NCBI GenBank assembly: GCA_965232455.1
Contig: OZ246981.1
Location: forward strand, 4,278,001 to 4,342,000
DNA from: JBFGFX01 sp965232455
GTDB taxonomy: Bacteria; Pseudomonadota; Gammaproteobacteria; Steroidobacterales; Woeseiaceae
Reading direction: 5' to 3'
DNA length: 64,000 nt
Shown here: positions 8,718-17,103 of the stretch, piece after piece
How positions within the stretch are numbered: the stretch's first letter is position 1
Layout: every line of letters begins with the position of its first letter
Notes under the pieces: generated by a model
The model's database searches: none
What the model saw: the letters and a program-made list of their open reading frames with translations, nothing else
Told to the model about the DNA's origin: nothing
Translations under genes and position numbers: made by a program

Positions 8718-10151
8718 ATGAGCGATAACGCACTGGTGGAGCAGCATCTCGATTCGGACGATGAGAATACGCTGGTCATCGTCTTGGTTAGCTGCGTGGC
8801 GACGATCGGCGGATTTCTTTTCGGCTTCGATAGCGGGGTCATCAACGGAACCGTTGACGGGCTGCGAATCGCGTTCGATTCAGAGGGCGTGGGCACCGGA
8901 TTCAACGTTGCCTCCATGCTTCTCGGCTGCGCGGTCGGTGCATTTTTTGCCGGACGCCTGGCGGACATTTACGGCCGCAAATCGCTGTTGTTGGTGGCGT
9001 CGGTCTTTTTCCTGATAAGCGCGTGGGGCTCGGGCGTTTCCGGTTCGTCCATCGAGTTTGTCATTTACCGGGTTCTCGGCGGTCTGGCCGTCGGCGCGGC
9101 CAGTGTTATGGCGCCCGCCTATATCAGCGAGGTCACGCCCGCTCGTTTTCGTGGCGCTATGACCTCGGTTCAGCAGATCGCCATCATCGTCGGTCTGTTC
9201 TCCGCGTTCATAAACAATTATTTGCTGGCGAAGTTCGCGGGATCGTCCATCGAGCCTCTGTGGCTGGAGTACGAGGCGTGGCGCTGGATGTTCTGGATGG
9301 AGATGATTCCGGCCTCTGTGTTCTTCGTCGCGCTGTTGTTTATTCCGGAAAGCCCGCGATTTCTCGTTGCAAACAATCGCAAGGCTGAAGCGCAGGAGGT
9401 TCTTTCCCGCCTGTTCGGGTCGACGGTTGCGCAGCAAAAGATTGCGTCTATCGATGCGTCACTGGCCGCGGATCACCATCGGCCGAAGCTCGCAGACCTG
9501 ATAGACCGCCAGACCGGCCGCGTGCGACCGGTGGTCTGGATAGGGATCGGGCTGGCCAGTTTTCAGCAACTCGTCGGCATCAACGTCGTGTTCTATTACG
9601 GGGCGGTGCTCTGGCAGTCCGTCGGGTTCTCCGAGTCGGACGCTCTGTTGACCAACGTGTTGTCCGGCGGTCTCAGCGTCATTGCCTGCACGGCAACGAT
9701 ATTGCTGATCGACAAGATCGGGCGTAAACCCATCCTGACGATTGGTTCTATTGGCATGGCGATCGCGCTGGCCATCGTGACCGTTACGTTTGCCACCTCC
9801 GCGGCGGGCGCGGACGGCGAGCTGATGCTATCCGACAGTGGCGGCATCGTCGCCCTCGTCGCGGCGAACGCCTACGTCTTCTGCTTCAATTTCTCCTGGG
9901 GGCCCGTCATGTGGGTCATGCTCGGAGAGATGTTCCCGAACCAGATTCGTGGTTCGGGTCTCGCGGTCAGCGGCCTCGTCCAGTGGGGCAGCAATTTTGC
10001 GATCACAATGACGTTTCCGATCATGCTGACCGGCATCGGGCTCGCCGGCGCCTACGGCTTTTATACCCTCTGCGCGCTGCTATCGATCGTATTCGTCGTC
10101 AAGGTCGTGCGCGAAACCAAAGGGCTGGAGCTCGAGGAGATGTCCGGCTAG
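8718..10151 (+). CDS. Sugar-porter MFS transporter
   Basis: A 477-residue inner-membrane carrier with 12 predicted membrane segments, importing a monosaccharide probably by proton symport. Sugar-porter signatures: FGFDSGVINGT in helix 1, GRLADIYGRKSLLL in the 2-3 loop, RVLGGLAVGAASVMAPAYISE, PESPRFLVANNR after helix 6, QQLVGINVVFYYG in helix 7, DKIGRKPIL, and VRETKGLELEEM at the end. GGAGAAAAAAAACA precedes the ATG. It lies between the first FecI/FecR pair and the LacI-operator promoter, so it could serve either TBDR. The sugar specificity is not readable. Confidence 0.92.
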   Translation: MSDNALVEQHLDSDDENTLVIVLVSCVATIGGFLFGFDSGVINGTVDGLRIAFDSEGVGTGFNVASMLLGCAVGAFFAGRLADIYGRKSLLLVASVFFLISAWGSGVSGSSIEFVIYRVLGGLAVGAASVMAPAYISEVTPARFRGAMTSVQQIAIIVGLFSAFINNYLLAKFAGSSIEPLWLEYEAWRWMFWMEMIPASVFFVALLFIPESPRFLVANNRKAEAQEVLSRLFGSTVAQQKIASIDASLAADHHRPKLADLIDRQTGRVRPVVWIGIGLASFQQLVGINVVFYYGAVLWQSVGFSESDALLTNVLSGGLSVIACTATILLIDKIGRKPILTIGSIGMAIALAIVTVTFATSAAGADGELMLSDSGGIVALVAANAYVFCFNFSWGPVMWVMLGEMFPNQIRGSGLAVSGLVQWGSNFAITMTFPIMLTGIGLAGAYGFYTLCALLSIVFVVKVVRETKGLELEEMSG

Positions 10152-10526
10152 CTTTGTTGCAATCGTAACTTTTTTTTGCCGGCTCCGCGGCGACCCAAAG
10201 AAAATTCCCTCCAGGGGGGGCGGATTGCCGGCATTCGCCCGTCTTAAAGCTGTACACGTCTGAGTCTGGACAACCGTTGAAAGAATCGTGGCTGGACTGT
10301 GGTGCGTCGAGCGCCAACAGACTCGCAACGGCAACGATTCCCCGCCAACGGGGGGTGCGATGTTCGAGATCCAGCAGATCGTGTGCGGTGGCGGTATCAC
10401 AATCGCGTTGACTGCGCTGTCATGACCACGTATAACGTAATGGTATGACAGCGCTGTCAGATAGTCTTGCAATGAGACGCGCGTAAACCGAACAAAACCG
10501 AATTCAGCAGGCTGGGGGGCTTGAGC
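10152..10526 (+). other. Intergenic leader of the TBDR-halogenase locus
   Basis: No gene. The stretch holds the promoter and twin operators at 10408-10459 (separate entry). The transcript would start near 10443, giving a leader of about 80 bases to the ATG at 10527. GGGGGG at 10514-10519 is the likely ribosome site, seven bases before that ATG. An eight-T run at 10170-10177 has no hairpin in front of it. Confidence 0.7.
10408..10459 (+). promoter_or_regulatory. Sigma-70 promoter with two LacI-like operators
   Basis: TTGACT at 10408-10413 and TATAAC at 10431-10436 are separated by exactly 17 bases, a near-consensus housekeeping promoter. Operator 1, TGACTGCGCTGTCA (10409-10422), overlaps the -35. 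Operator 2, TGACAGCGCTGTCA (10446-10459), is a perfect 14-base palindrome just past the expected start site. The two differ at one base, and their centres are 37 bases apart. A central CG in such a palindrome is a hallmark of LacI/GalR-family sites. The layout predicts repression by blocking polymerase binding and/or escape, with release by a sugar-derived inducer. No LacI gene lies within the window. Confidence 0.85.
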
Positions 10527-13500
10527 ATGCGGAACCCATCTTTTACCAAGACACCTGTAGCTGCAGGCATTGCGTTTGCAATTGGTGCAACCGTGGCGCC
10601 AGCAAGCTACGCGCAGGAAGATGTAATCGAAGAAGTCGTCGTCACCGGGATCCGCGGCAGCTTGCAGCGCTCGCTGGACGTCAAACGCGGCGCCTCGGGT
10701 GTTGTCGACGCGATCTCCGCCGAAGATATCGGCAAGATGCCGGATACCAACCTTGCCGAATCCCTCCAACGCATAACCGGCGTGTCCATCAATCGTGTGA
10801 ACGGTGAAGGATCCGAAGTCACGGTTCGCGGCTTCGGGCCAAACTTCAACCTGGTGACCGTTAACGGTCGTCAGATGCCGTCGGCAAACGTCACCTCGGT
10901 GACCGGTAACCCGACGGACCAGGGCAACCAGGGTGTGACCCGTTCCTTCGACTTCCAGAACCTGGCGTCCGAAGGTGTCAGCGGCATCCAGGTCTACAAG
11001 ACGGGCCGCGCTTCCGAACCGACGGGCGGAATAGGCGCGACCGTCAACATCCAGACGATCAGGCCCCTCACCACCGGCGAACAGCTCAGCATTGGCGCGA
11101 AAGCGGTTGACGACCAGACCGGCGACGACATCACCCCCGAATTCAGCGGTCTGTACAGCTACGTCAACGACGACTCGACCTTCGGTGTTTCGGTTTTCGG
11201 CAGCTACCAGGAGCGCAACTCCGGCAGCCGCCACATGAGTATCGAGAACTGGTTCCCGGCCGTGTGGAACGACGACACCCAGTTCGGTTGGGGCATGACC
11301 AACTCGAACATCGTCAACGAGCCGGAAGACGGCACCGTCGTTGCCCGACCCAGTAACATCGGCATCGGCTTCAATGAAGACGAGCGCGAGCGCACCAACG
11401 GCCAGCTTACCCTGCAGTTTGCGCCGAGCGACGAGCTGACGATTACGGCCGATGCGTTTTACGCCCAGAACGTGCAGAATTCCGTCGCGCTGATCGACGG
11501 ACTCTGGCACCAGGCCACCAATTACACCAACGTAGAGTTCGACGGCAACCCGGAAGCGGCCTCGCCGGTCCGGCTGGAGGAAGTCATCGACGGCGGTCCC
11601 ACGAACCCGTTCGGCGCCGCGGACTTCTTCTTCCAGAATCTCACGTTGGGCGTCGAAGAAACCCTGGAGTCGTTCGGGCTGAATTTCGACTGGCAGATGC
11701 GTGACGATCTCAACCTGGCGTTCGATTTCGCCACGTCGTCGGCAGAAAGCGGTCCCGACGGACCGTTCGGCCTGAACTCCCTCCGCTTCAACGTCGCCGG
11801 CGCCGCGGCGGGATGGCGTGCCTGGGATTACACCCTCAACATCCCGCAGGTGAGCGTCGTCGTCGACGAACAAAGGACCTCGGACCCCAACGGCCCGAAC
11901 GGTATTCTGGACGTACCCGACATCGGCACCCAGGTTACGCAGGAATACTTCTCGGAGCAGGTCACCGATACGGACCAGTTCCGCTTCGACGCAACCTGGG
12001 ACGTGAAGGACGACGTTCAGGTGCAGTTCGGCGCCGGTTATCTCGGCACCGAGATGGAACAGAACTTCGAGCAGGGCCAGCTGGCGCTGGGCGGCTGGGG
12101 CGCCGATGTCCCCGGTGACATCCCCGCCGGCCTGATCTCGGAGACCTGCTCAGGCTGCCGGTTCGACGCCAACCTTTCCAATACCACGCCCGCGGCGGGC
12201 AATGCGCTGCCAGCCGGCTCCACGGCAATTCCGCTGGGCAGCGTGTCGTTTGGCGGTGATTCGGTGGCCCTTTCGGAAGGCCTTGCGCCCATTTACAATT
12301 ACACCCCGGGCAGCATTCCGCTCGTGAGCACGGCTGACAACCTGGTCGAGGAAGAGATCATCTCTGCTTACGTGCAGGCCGATTTCGACGGTGAACTGGC
12401 CGGTTTCTCCACCCACCTGACGGTGGGTGCGCGCTACGAGTACACGGAAGTCACGTCGACGACCAACCAGAGCATTCCTCAGGCCATCATCTGGCTGAGC
12501 GACAACGACTTCCAGCAGGTGTCGAGCGCGGAATCCCTGAGCATCAAGGACAGCGCCAGCTACAATAACTTCCTGCCGAGCCTCGACCTGACGGTCGATC
12601 TTACGGACACCCTGGTCGGCCGGGTTTCCCTGAGCCAGACGCTCGCGCGACCCACGTACGACAAGTACTTCCAGTCGACGACGGTTCTGAACCCGCCGCG
12701 CCCGACCGCCCTGGGCGGCGAGGCAGGCGGCAGTCGCGGCAACGTCGGTCTCGACCCGCTCGAATCGAACAACGTGGATATTTCTCTCGAGTGGTACTAC
12801 GGCGACCAGAGCCTGCTGTCTCTCGGTTACTACCGGAAAGACGTGCAGAACTTCGTGGGCACCGAGATCGTGGACCAGACGCTGTTCGATCTTCGTGACG
12901 CAACGTCCGGTGCGCCGGGCTCGCGGTCGGGTGACGCCGCTGCAGCGCTCGAGCAGCTCGGTTTCCCGGTTACGGAGCGCAACCTGTTCACGATGACGGC
13001 GATCCTCGACAACCCGGCGGACTTCCCGGGCGGGGCAGCGGAGTACGACAACTCCCAGGCCTTCGCCGATGCGGTATTCAGCCAGTATGACGTCATACCC
13101 GACGCCAACGATCCGTTGTTCATCTTCGGCGTGCAGCAGCCGCTCAATACCCAGACCGCAACGATCTACGGCTTCGAGTTCGTGACTCAGCACTGGTTCG
13201 GCGATTCCGGCTTCGGGTACTCGCTGAACTACACGACCGTCGAGGGCGATATCGAGTATGACATCGGCGGTGACCCGAGTGTCGACCAGTTCGCGCTGGA
13301 GGGCTTGAGCGATTCCGCGAACCTGGCGCTGATGTACGAGAATTACGGCTTCTCCGGGCGACTCGTGTACAACTGGCGCGATGACTTCCTGAACCAGGCC
13401 CAGCGCTCGAATTCGGGCGCGAACCGGATGCCGGAGTTCATCGACGAGTACGAGCAGATCGACCTTGCCCTGAGCTACCTGGCCACGGACAACCTGTCGA

Positions 13501-13628
13501 TTACGCTGGACATTATCAACCTCACCGAGGAAGAGATCATCCACTACGGCCGTACGCGAAGCCAGCTCTTCTTCTACCAGGAGACCGAGGCGCGATACAT
13601 GCTCGGTGTGCGCTGGACGATGAACTAG
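10527..13628 (+). CDS. Large TonB-dependent receptor (TonB-Xanth-Caul type)
   Basis: A 1033-residue outer-membrane receptor. The signal peptide ends ASYAQ, then comes the TonB box EDVIEEVVVTGIRGSLQRSL and a plug with GVVDAISAEDIGKMPDTNLAESLQRITGVSI, VTVRGFGPNFNLVTVNGRQMP and NLASEGVSGIQVYKTG. These blocks typify the family TIGR calls TonB-Xanth-Caul, commonly used for oligosaccharide uptake in proteobacteria. There is no STN domain, unlike the two other receptors here, which fits control by a DNA-binding repressor rather than FecIR. The terminal strand is ARYMLGVRWTMN. A TTG at 10521 is in frame, but the ribosome site fits the ATG at 10527. SapC, cupin and halogenase genes follow, as is common for such receptors. 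Confidence 0.93.
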   Translation: MRNPSFTKTPVAAGIAFAIGATVAPASYAQEDVIEEVVVTGIRGSLQRSLDVKRGASGVVDAISAEDIGKMPDTNLAESLQRITGVSINRVNGEGSEVTVRGFGPNFNLVTVNGRQMPSANVTSVTGNPTDQGNQGVTRSFDFQNLASEGVSGIQVYKTGRASEPTGGIGATVNIQTIRPLTTGEQLSIGAKAVDDQTGDDITPEFSGLYSYVNDDSTFGVSVFGSYQERNSGSRHMSIENWFPAVWNDDTQFGWGMTNSNIVNEPEDGTVVARPSNIGIGFNEDERERTNGQLTLQFAPSDELTITADAFYAQNVQNSVALIDGLWHQATNYTNVEFDGNPEAASPVRLEEVIDGGPTNPFGAADFFFQNLTLGVEETLESFGLNFDWQMRDDLNLAFDFATSSAESGPDGPFGLNSLRFNVAGAAAGWRAWDYTLNIPQVSVVVDEQRTSDPNGPNGILDVPDIGTQVTQEYFSEQVTDTDQFRFDATWDVKDDVQVQFGAGYLGTEMEQNFEQGQLALGGWGADVPGDIPAGLISETCSGCRFDANLSNTTPAAGNALPAGSTAIPLGSVSFGGDSVALSEGLAPIYNYTPGSIPLVSTADNLVEEEIISAYVQADFDGELAGFSTHLTVGARYEYTEVTSTTNQSIPQAIIWLSDNDFQQVSSAESLSIKDSASYNNFLPSLDLTVDLTDTLVGRVSLSQTLARPTYDKYFQSTTVLNPPRPTALGGEAGGSRGNVGLDPLESNNVDISLEWYYGDQSLLSLGYYRKDVQNFVGTEIVDQTLFDLRDATSGAPGSRSGDAAAALEQLGFPVTERNLFTMTAILDNPADFPGGAAEYDNSQAFADAVFSQYDVIPDANDPLFIFGVQQPLNTQTATIYGFEFVTQHWFGDSGFGYSLNYTTVEGDIEYDIGGDPSVDQFALEGLSDSANLALMYENYGFSGRLVYNWRDDFLNQAQRSNSGANRMPEFIDEYEQIDLALSYLATDNLSITLDIINLTEEEIIHYGRTRSQLFFYQETEARYMLGVRWTMN

Positions 13629-13709
13629 TCGTATGAGGTCTTGCCGGTAATTTGAACGCCGGCAGCGCCACGGGCGCCGCAACGGCATTCGAGCAAGCGC
13701 TACAATAGG

Positions 13710-13739
13710 GCCTCCACGCTTCGGCGTGGGGGCTTTTTA
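13710..13739 (+). terminator. Rho-independent terminator with UUCG tetraloop
   Basis: Stem GCCTCCACGC / GCGTGGGGGC (one G-T pair) closed by the stable TTCG loop, then TTTTTA. It sits 80 bases past the TBDR stop and 30 bases before SapC. It should end most receptor transcripts, leaving reduced read-through into the SapC-halogenase genes. Confidence 0.88.
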
Positions 13740-13771
13740 CTCATTGCCGGTAAGGAGAACCGGGCAAAGCT

Positions 13772-14506
13772 ATGACCAACAGAGCCGTCTTGAGTAACGT
13801 CGACCACAAAGACCTGAAGGTCGATGCTCGCCACTCCGAAAAGTACGGCGACAATGTCAATCGCGCGCTGGCATTTTCCACCGAGTTCGGGGAATTACAG
13901 AAGGAGTATCCGATCCTGTTCCACAAGGATCCGGCAACGAACACGACGCTTGCCCATGTGATCCTGGGTTTCGACCGGGATGAGAACCTGTTCCTGGATG
14001 ACGAGGGGTGGACGGGCAACTACGTGCCCGCAATCCTGGATCGGGGGCCGTTCCTGATCGGCTTCCAGGATCGGCAGATCGACGGAACCGCGCGCAAGGA
14101 ACCGGTGATTCACATAGACATGGATGATCCGAGGGTCGGTGTCGACGACGGGCAGGCGGTATTCCTCCCTTTCGGCGGCGACAGTCCGTACCTCGAGAAG
14201 ATCATGCGCATCCTACAGGTGATCCATCAGGGCGCGAATCGCGACAAGACGCTCTTCCCTTTGCTGGAATCCATGGACCTGCTCCAACCAGTATCTATCG
14301 AGGTCACCCTGAGTAACGTCGAGCAGGTAAATCTGAACGATTACTACTCGATCAATGCCGAACGTTTACGCCAGCTTGACGGCGAGAGCCTCGAAAAACT
14401 GAACAAGCAGGGCGCCTTGAGCGTTGCCTTCTTTGCCCTGTCTTCGCTGACAAACATTCAGCGCCTGATTACGCTGAAGAACAGGAAGTCGGCAATCGCG
14501 CAGTAG
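13772..14506 (+). CDS. SapC-family protein
   Basis: 244 residues. It matches the SapC family (PF07277) seen beside TBDR/tryptophan-halogenase clusters: HSEKYGDNVNRALAFSTEFGELQKEYPILF, then GFDRDENLFLDDEGW, YVPAILDRGPFLIG, MDDPRVGVDDGQAVF and the central LQVIHQGANRDKTLF. There is no signal peptide or membrane segment, so it is probably cytoplasmic. The biochemical role of SapC proteins in these loci is not established. A naming link to Campylobacter S-layer genes should not be read as function. It is first in a tight run with the cupin (25-base gap) and two halogenases, presumably one operon by read-through or an unseen promoter. Confidence 0.87.
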   Translation: MTNRAVLSNVDHKDLKVDARHSEKYGDNVNRALAFSTEFGELQKEYPILFHKDPATNTTLAHVILGFDRDENLFLDDEGWTGNYVPAILDRGPFLIGFQDRQIDGTARKEPVIHIDMDDPRVGVDDGQAVFLPFGGDSPYLEKIMRILQVIHQGANRDKTLFPLLESMDLLQPVSIEVTLSNVEQVNLNDYYSINAERLRQLDGESLEKLNKQGALSVAFFALSSLTNIQRLITLKNRKSAIAQ

Positions 14507-14531
14507 TTTCCCGGGGTGTGATTTCGAGCTT

Positions 14532-15563
14532 ATGGTGACGACAGAAAACGCAATCCGCATCCTCGACGGCGTGACCCCGGACCGGATACCGTTCGGTGAA
14601 CTCTTCGAGGCGAATCGGCCGACAATACTCAAAGGCCTCGCATCGAATTGGGAGCTCGTTCAAGCCGGCAAGGAGTCGCCGGAGAAGGCAATGGCCTTGC
14701 TGGAGCGCTACTCTGCAGGAAAGCCCGTCGGCTATTTTGTTGCACCGCCTGAAGTCAAAGCCCGGTTCTCGTACAACCAGGAGTGCACCGGCTTCAATTA
14801 CGAAACCAGGAGTGCTCCCGTGACGGATATCCTCGCGGAGATCCGGGCCAACGAGACTGGCGGCGAGCACCCGTATCAATATATCCAGTCACTGGTTCTC
14901 GATGAGAATTTCCCGGGGCTGCGTGAGCACAACGACCTCACGTTCGACCACGCGGCGTTCGACAACAACCAGCCGTTGGTAAAAATCTGGATTGGCTCCG
15001 AGTCCATTGCCTCGGCGCATTACGACGTGCCGAACAACCTGGCCTGCTGTGCCGTCGGCCGTCGCCGGTTCACCCTGTTTCCGCCGGAGCAGATACACAA
15101 CCTGTACCCCGGTCCGCTGGACGCAACCCCCGGCGGGCAGGTCGTGACCATGGTTGACCTGAAGAACCCGGACTTCGAGCGATTTCCTCGCGCTCGCGAG
15201 GCGCTCGCGGCGGCGGTTGTCGCCGACCTCGGACCCGGGGACGCCCTGTTCTATCCGAGCATGTGGTGGCACCACGTAGAAGCGACGGCGCCGTTTAACG
15301 TGATGATCAACTACTGGTGGCTGAGTTCGCCGGCTTACATGGGTAACCCGCTGGATATCGTCATGCACGGCATCCTGGGCCTGAGGGACCGCCCGGAGTC
15401 GGAGAAACAGGCCTGGCGCGAGGTGTTCGACTACTACGTGTTCGGCTCGGCGGAAAAACCGAGGGAACACATACCGGAAGCGGTTCATGGTTCGCTGGCG
15501 ACCATGGACGACATGAATGCGCGGCGACTGCGCGCCTATGTGAAAGCGGCGTTGAACCGCTAA
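14532..15563 (+). CDS. Cupin-8 (JmjC-like) Fe(II)/2-oxoglutarate-type oxygenase
   Basis: 343 residues. The fold signature of cupin_8 proteins is clear: RPTILKGLASNWELV near the N-terminus, IWIGSESIASAHYDVPNNLACCAVGRRRF-type strand pairs, and DLGPGDALFYPSMWWHHVEA. The HYD triplet and the later H of WWHHV provide the expected His-Asp...His metal triad. Family members hydroxylate proteins or small molecules with Fe(II) and 2-oxoglutarate. The substrate here is unknown. It lies between SapC and the halogenases, an association repeated in many bacteria, which suggests it modifies the same substrate as they do or modifies a component of the receptor system. Confidence 0.87.
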   Translation: MVTTENAIRILDGVTPDRIPFGELFEANRPTILKGLASNWELVQAGKESPEKAMALLERYSAGKPVGYFVAPPEVKARFSYNQECTGFNYETRSAPVTDILAEIRANETGGEHPYQYIQSLVLDENFPGLREHNDLTFDHAAFDNNQPLVKIWIGSESIASAHYDVPNNLACCAVGRRRFTLFPPEQIHNLYPGPLDATPGGQVVTMVDLKNPDFERFPRAREALAAAVVADLGPGDALFYPSMWWHHVEATAPFNVMINYWWLSSPAYMGNPLDIVMHGILGLRDRPESEKQAWREVFDYYVFGSAEKPREHIPEAVHGSLATMDDMNARRLRAYVKAALNR

Positions 15564-15612
15564 GACCGCCAAGACCACAGAGACTCGATTTCCAGCGGGG
15601 AGAACCAAGGGA

Positions 15613-17103
15613 ATGATGAAGGTAGTGATCGCAGGAGGTGGCACGGCGGGCTGGCTGGCCGCTTGCGGCCTGTCCACTCGCCTCGGCAGCCTGCTCGAAA
15701 TCACCCTGGTCGAGTCCGACGCCATCGGCACCATCGGTGTCGGCGAGGCGACCATTCCCCCGATGCGCAATTTCCATCGCATCCTGGACATTGACGAGCA
15801 GGCCTTCATGCGCGCGACCCAGGCGACGTTCAAGCTGGGCATCGTGTTCGACAACTGGGGTGAGATTGGGGACAGCTACATCCATTCGTTCGGCGAAATC
15901 GGCCAGCGCTCATGGATGGCCGAGTTCCATGAATTCTGGCTGGAGGCTCGCGACCAGGGGTTCGGCGGCAGCCTGGACGAGTACTGCCTCGAGCTGATGG
16001 CCGCCAAAGCCTGCAAGTTTGCGAAGAACGTGCAGGACACCCGTCTGAACTTCGCCTTTCATCTCGACGCCACTCGCTACGCCGGGTTTCTCCGGCAATT
16101 GAGCGAGGCTGCCGGCGTAAAGCGGGTGGAAGGCAAGATCAGTGAGGTCAGGAAGCATTCAGAGACGGGCGAGCTTGAGGCGCTTCTGCTCGAGAGCGGA
16201 GAGCTGATCGAGGGTGACCTGTTCATCGACTGCACCGGGTTCAGGGCGCTGTTGATCGGCGATGCCTTGAGCGTCGGCGTCGAAGACTGGAGTCACTGGC
16301 TCGCGTCCGACCGTGCAATCGCCGTGCAAACCGAGGCGACCGAGCCACCGCCACCGTACACACGATCAATCGCGCACGCGTCGGGATGGCAGTGGCGCAT
16401 TCCCCTGCAGACCCGGGTCGGGAACGGCATCGTCTACAGCAGCCGGTTCCTCTCCGACGACGAGGCACAGGACACGCTCAAGAACAACCTGACCGGGGAA
16501 ACCCGCACCGAGCCGCGCCTGCTCAGGTTCGGCACCGGCCGTCGCATCAAAGCCTGGGAAAAGAACTGCGTCGCGATGGGCCTGGCCAGCGGTTTCGTCG
16601 AACCGCTGGAGTCGACGAGCATCCACCTGGTAATGACCAGCATCTTCCGCCTCATCCGGCTGTTTCCGTTCGGCGAGGACCGGGAATCCCTGGCGCACCG
16701 ATTCAACGAGGAAACCCGGGTGGAAATGGAGGCGGTCAGGGACTTCATCATCCTGCACTACAAGCAGACCCGACGGACCGACAGCGACTTCTGGAACGCC
16801 TATCGCACGATGGACATACCGGACAGCCTGACGGAGCGTATCGAAATATTCCGGAACAATGCTTACGTCTGGTCGGACGACGTCACGCTGTTCCGCATCG
16901 CCTCATGGGTGCAGGTGATGATGGGACAGGGGATAGATCCCGGCGCACATCACAACGCCGGCAGGCTCATGGGCGCCGACGCGCTCAGGCAATCAATGGC
17001 CGAGATCAGCCAGTCGATCGCGCAGAAAGTGCAGCAGATGCCAACGCACCAGCAGTTCATCGATCACTATTGCCGTGCGCCGGCGGAATCAAACGGTCAA
17101 TGA
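15613..17103 (+). CDS. Flavin-dependent tryptophan 7-halogenase-like protein 1
   Basis: 496 residues. The FAD-binding motif GGGTAGW is near residues 8-14, then GVGEATIPP, the catalytic-lysine region ATFKLGIVFDNW, a CTGFRALL block and the halogenase diagnostic SGWQWRIPLQ (WxWxIP), then GFVEPLESTSIHL. All expected motifs are intact, so FAD-dependent halogenation or related oxidation is plausible. Trp itself need not be the substrate. It needs a separate flavin reductase, and none is visible in the window. Two start codons stand together (15613 and 15616). Its stop overlaps the start of halogenase 2 (ATGA). Confidence 0.9.
   Translation: MMKVVIAGGGTAGWLAACGLSTRLGSLLEITLVESDAIGTIGVGEATIPPMRNFHRILDIDEQAFMRATQATFKLGIVFDNWGEIGDSYIHSFGEIGQRSWMAEFHEFWLEARDQGFGGSLDEYCLELMAAKACKFAKNVQDTRLNFAFHLDATRYAGFLRQLSEAAGVKRVEGKISEVRKHSETGELEALLLESGELIEGDLFIDCTGFRALLIGDALSVGVEDWSHWLASDRAIAVQTEATEPPPPYTRSIAHASGWQWRIPLQTRVGNGIVYSSRFLSDDEAQDTLKNNLTGETRTEPRLLRFGTGRRIKAWEKNCVAMGLASGFVEPLESTSIHLVMTSIFRLIRLFPFGEDRESLAHRFNEETRVEMEAVRDFIILHYKQTRRTDSDFWNAYRTMDIPDSLTERIEIFRNNAYVWSDDVTLFRIASWVQVMMGQGIDPGAHHNAGRLMGADALRQSMAEISQSIAQKVQQMPTHQQFIDHYCRAPAESNGQ

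Noticed and set aside
10170..10177. Eight-T run after the MFS gene as a terminator
   Set aside because: No complementary stem lies directly in front of the T run.
10080..11873. 597-residue frame antisense to the MFS end and TBDR start
   Set aside because: It crosses a real promoter and two genes on the other strand and shows no domain or signal pattern.
12150..13688. 512-residue antisense frame over the TBDR
   Set aside because: Shadow of a receptor gene whose plus-strand product has TonB box, plug and barrel.
16386..17099. Extension of halogenase 2 frame upstream to 16386
   Set aside because: The extension lies in another frame of halogenase 1 and has no pattern; the ATG at 17100 matches the family start and overlaps the stop of halogenase 1.
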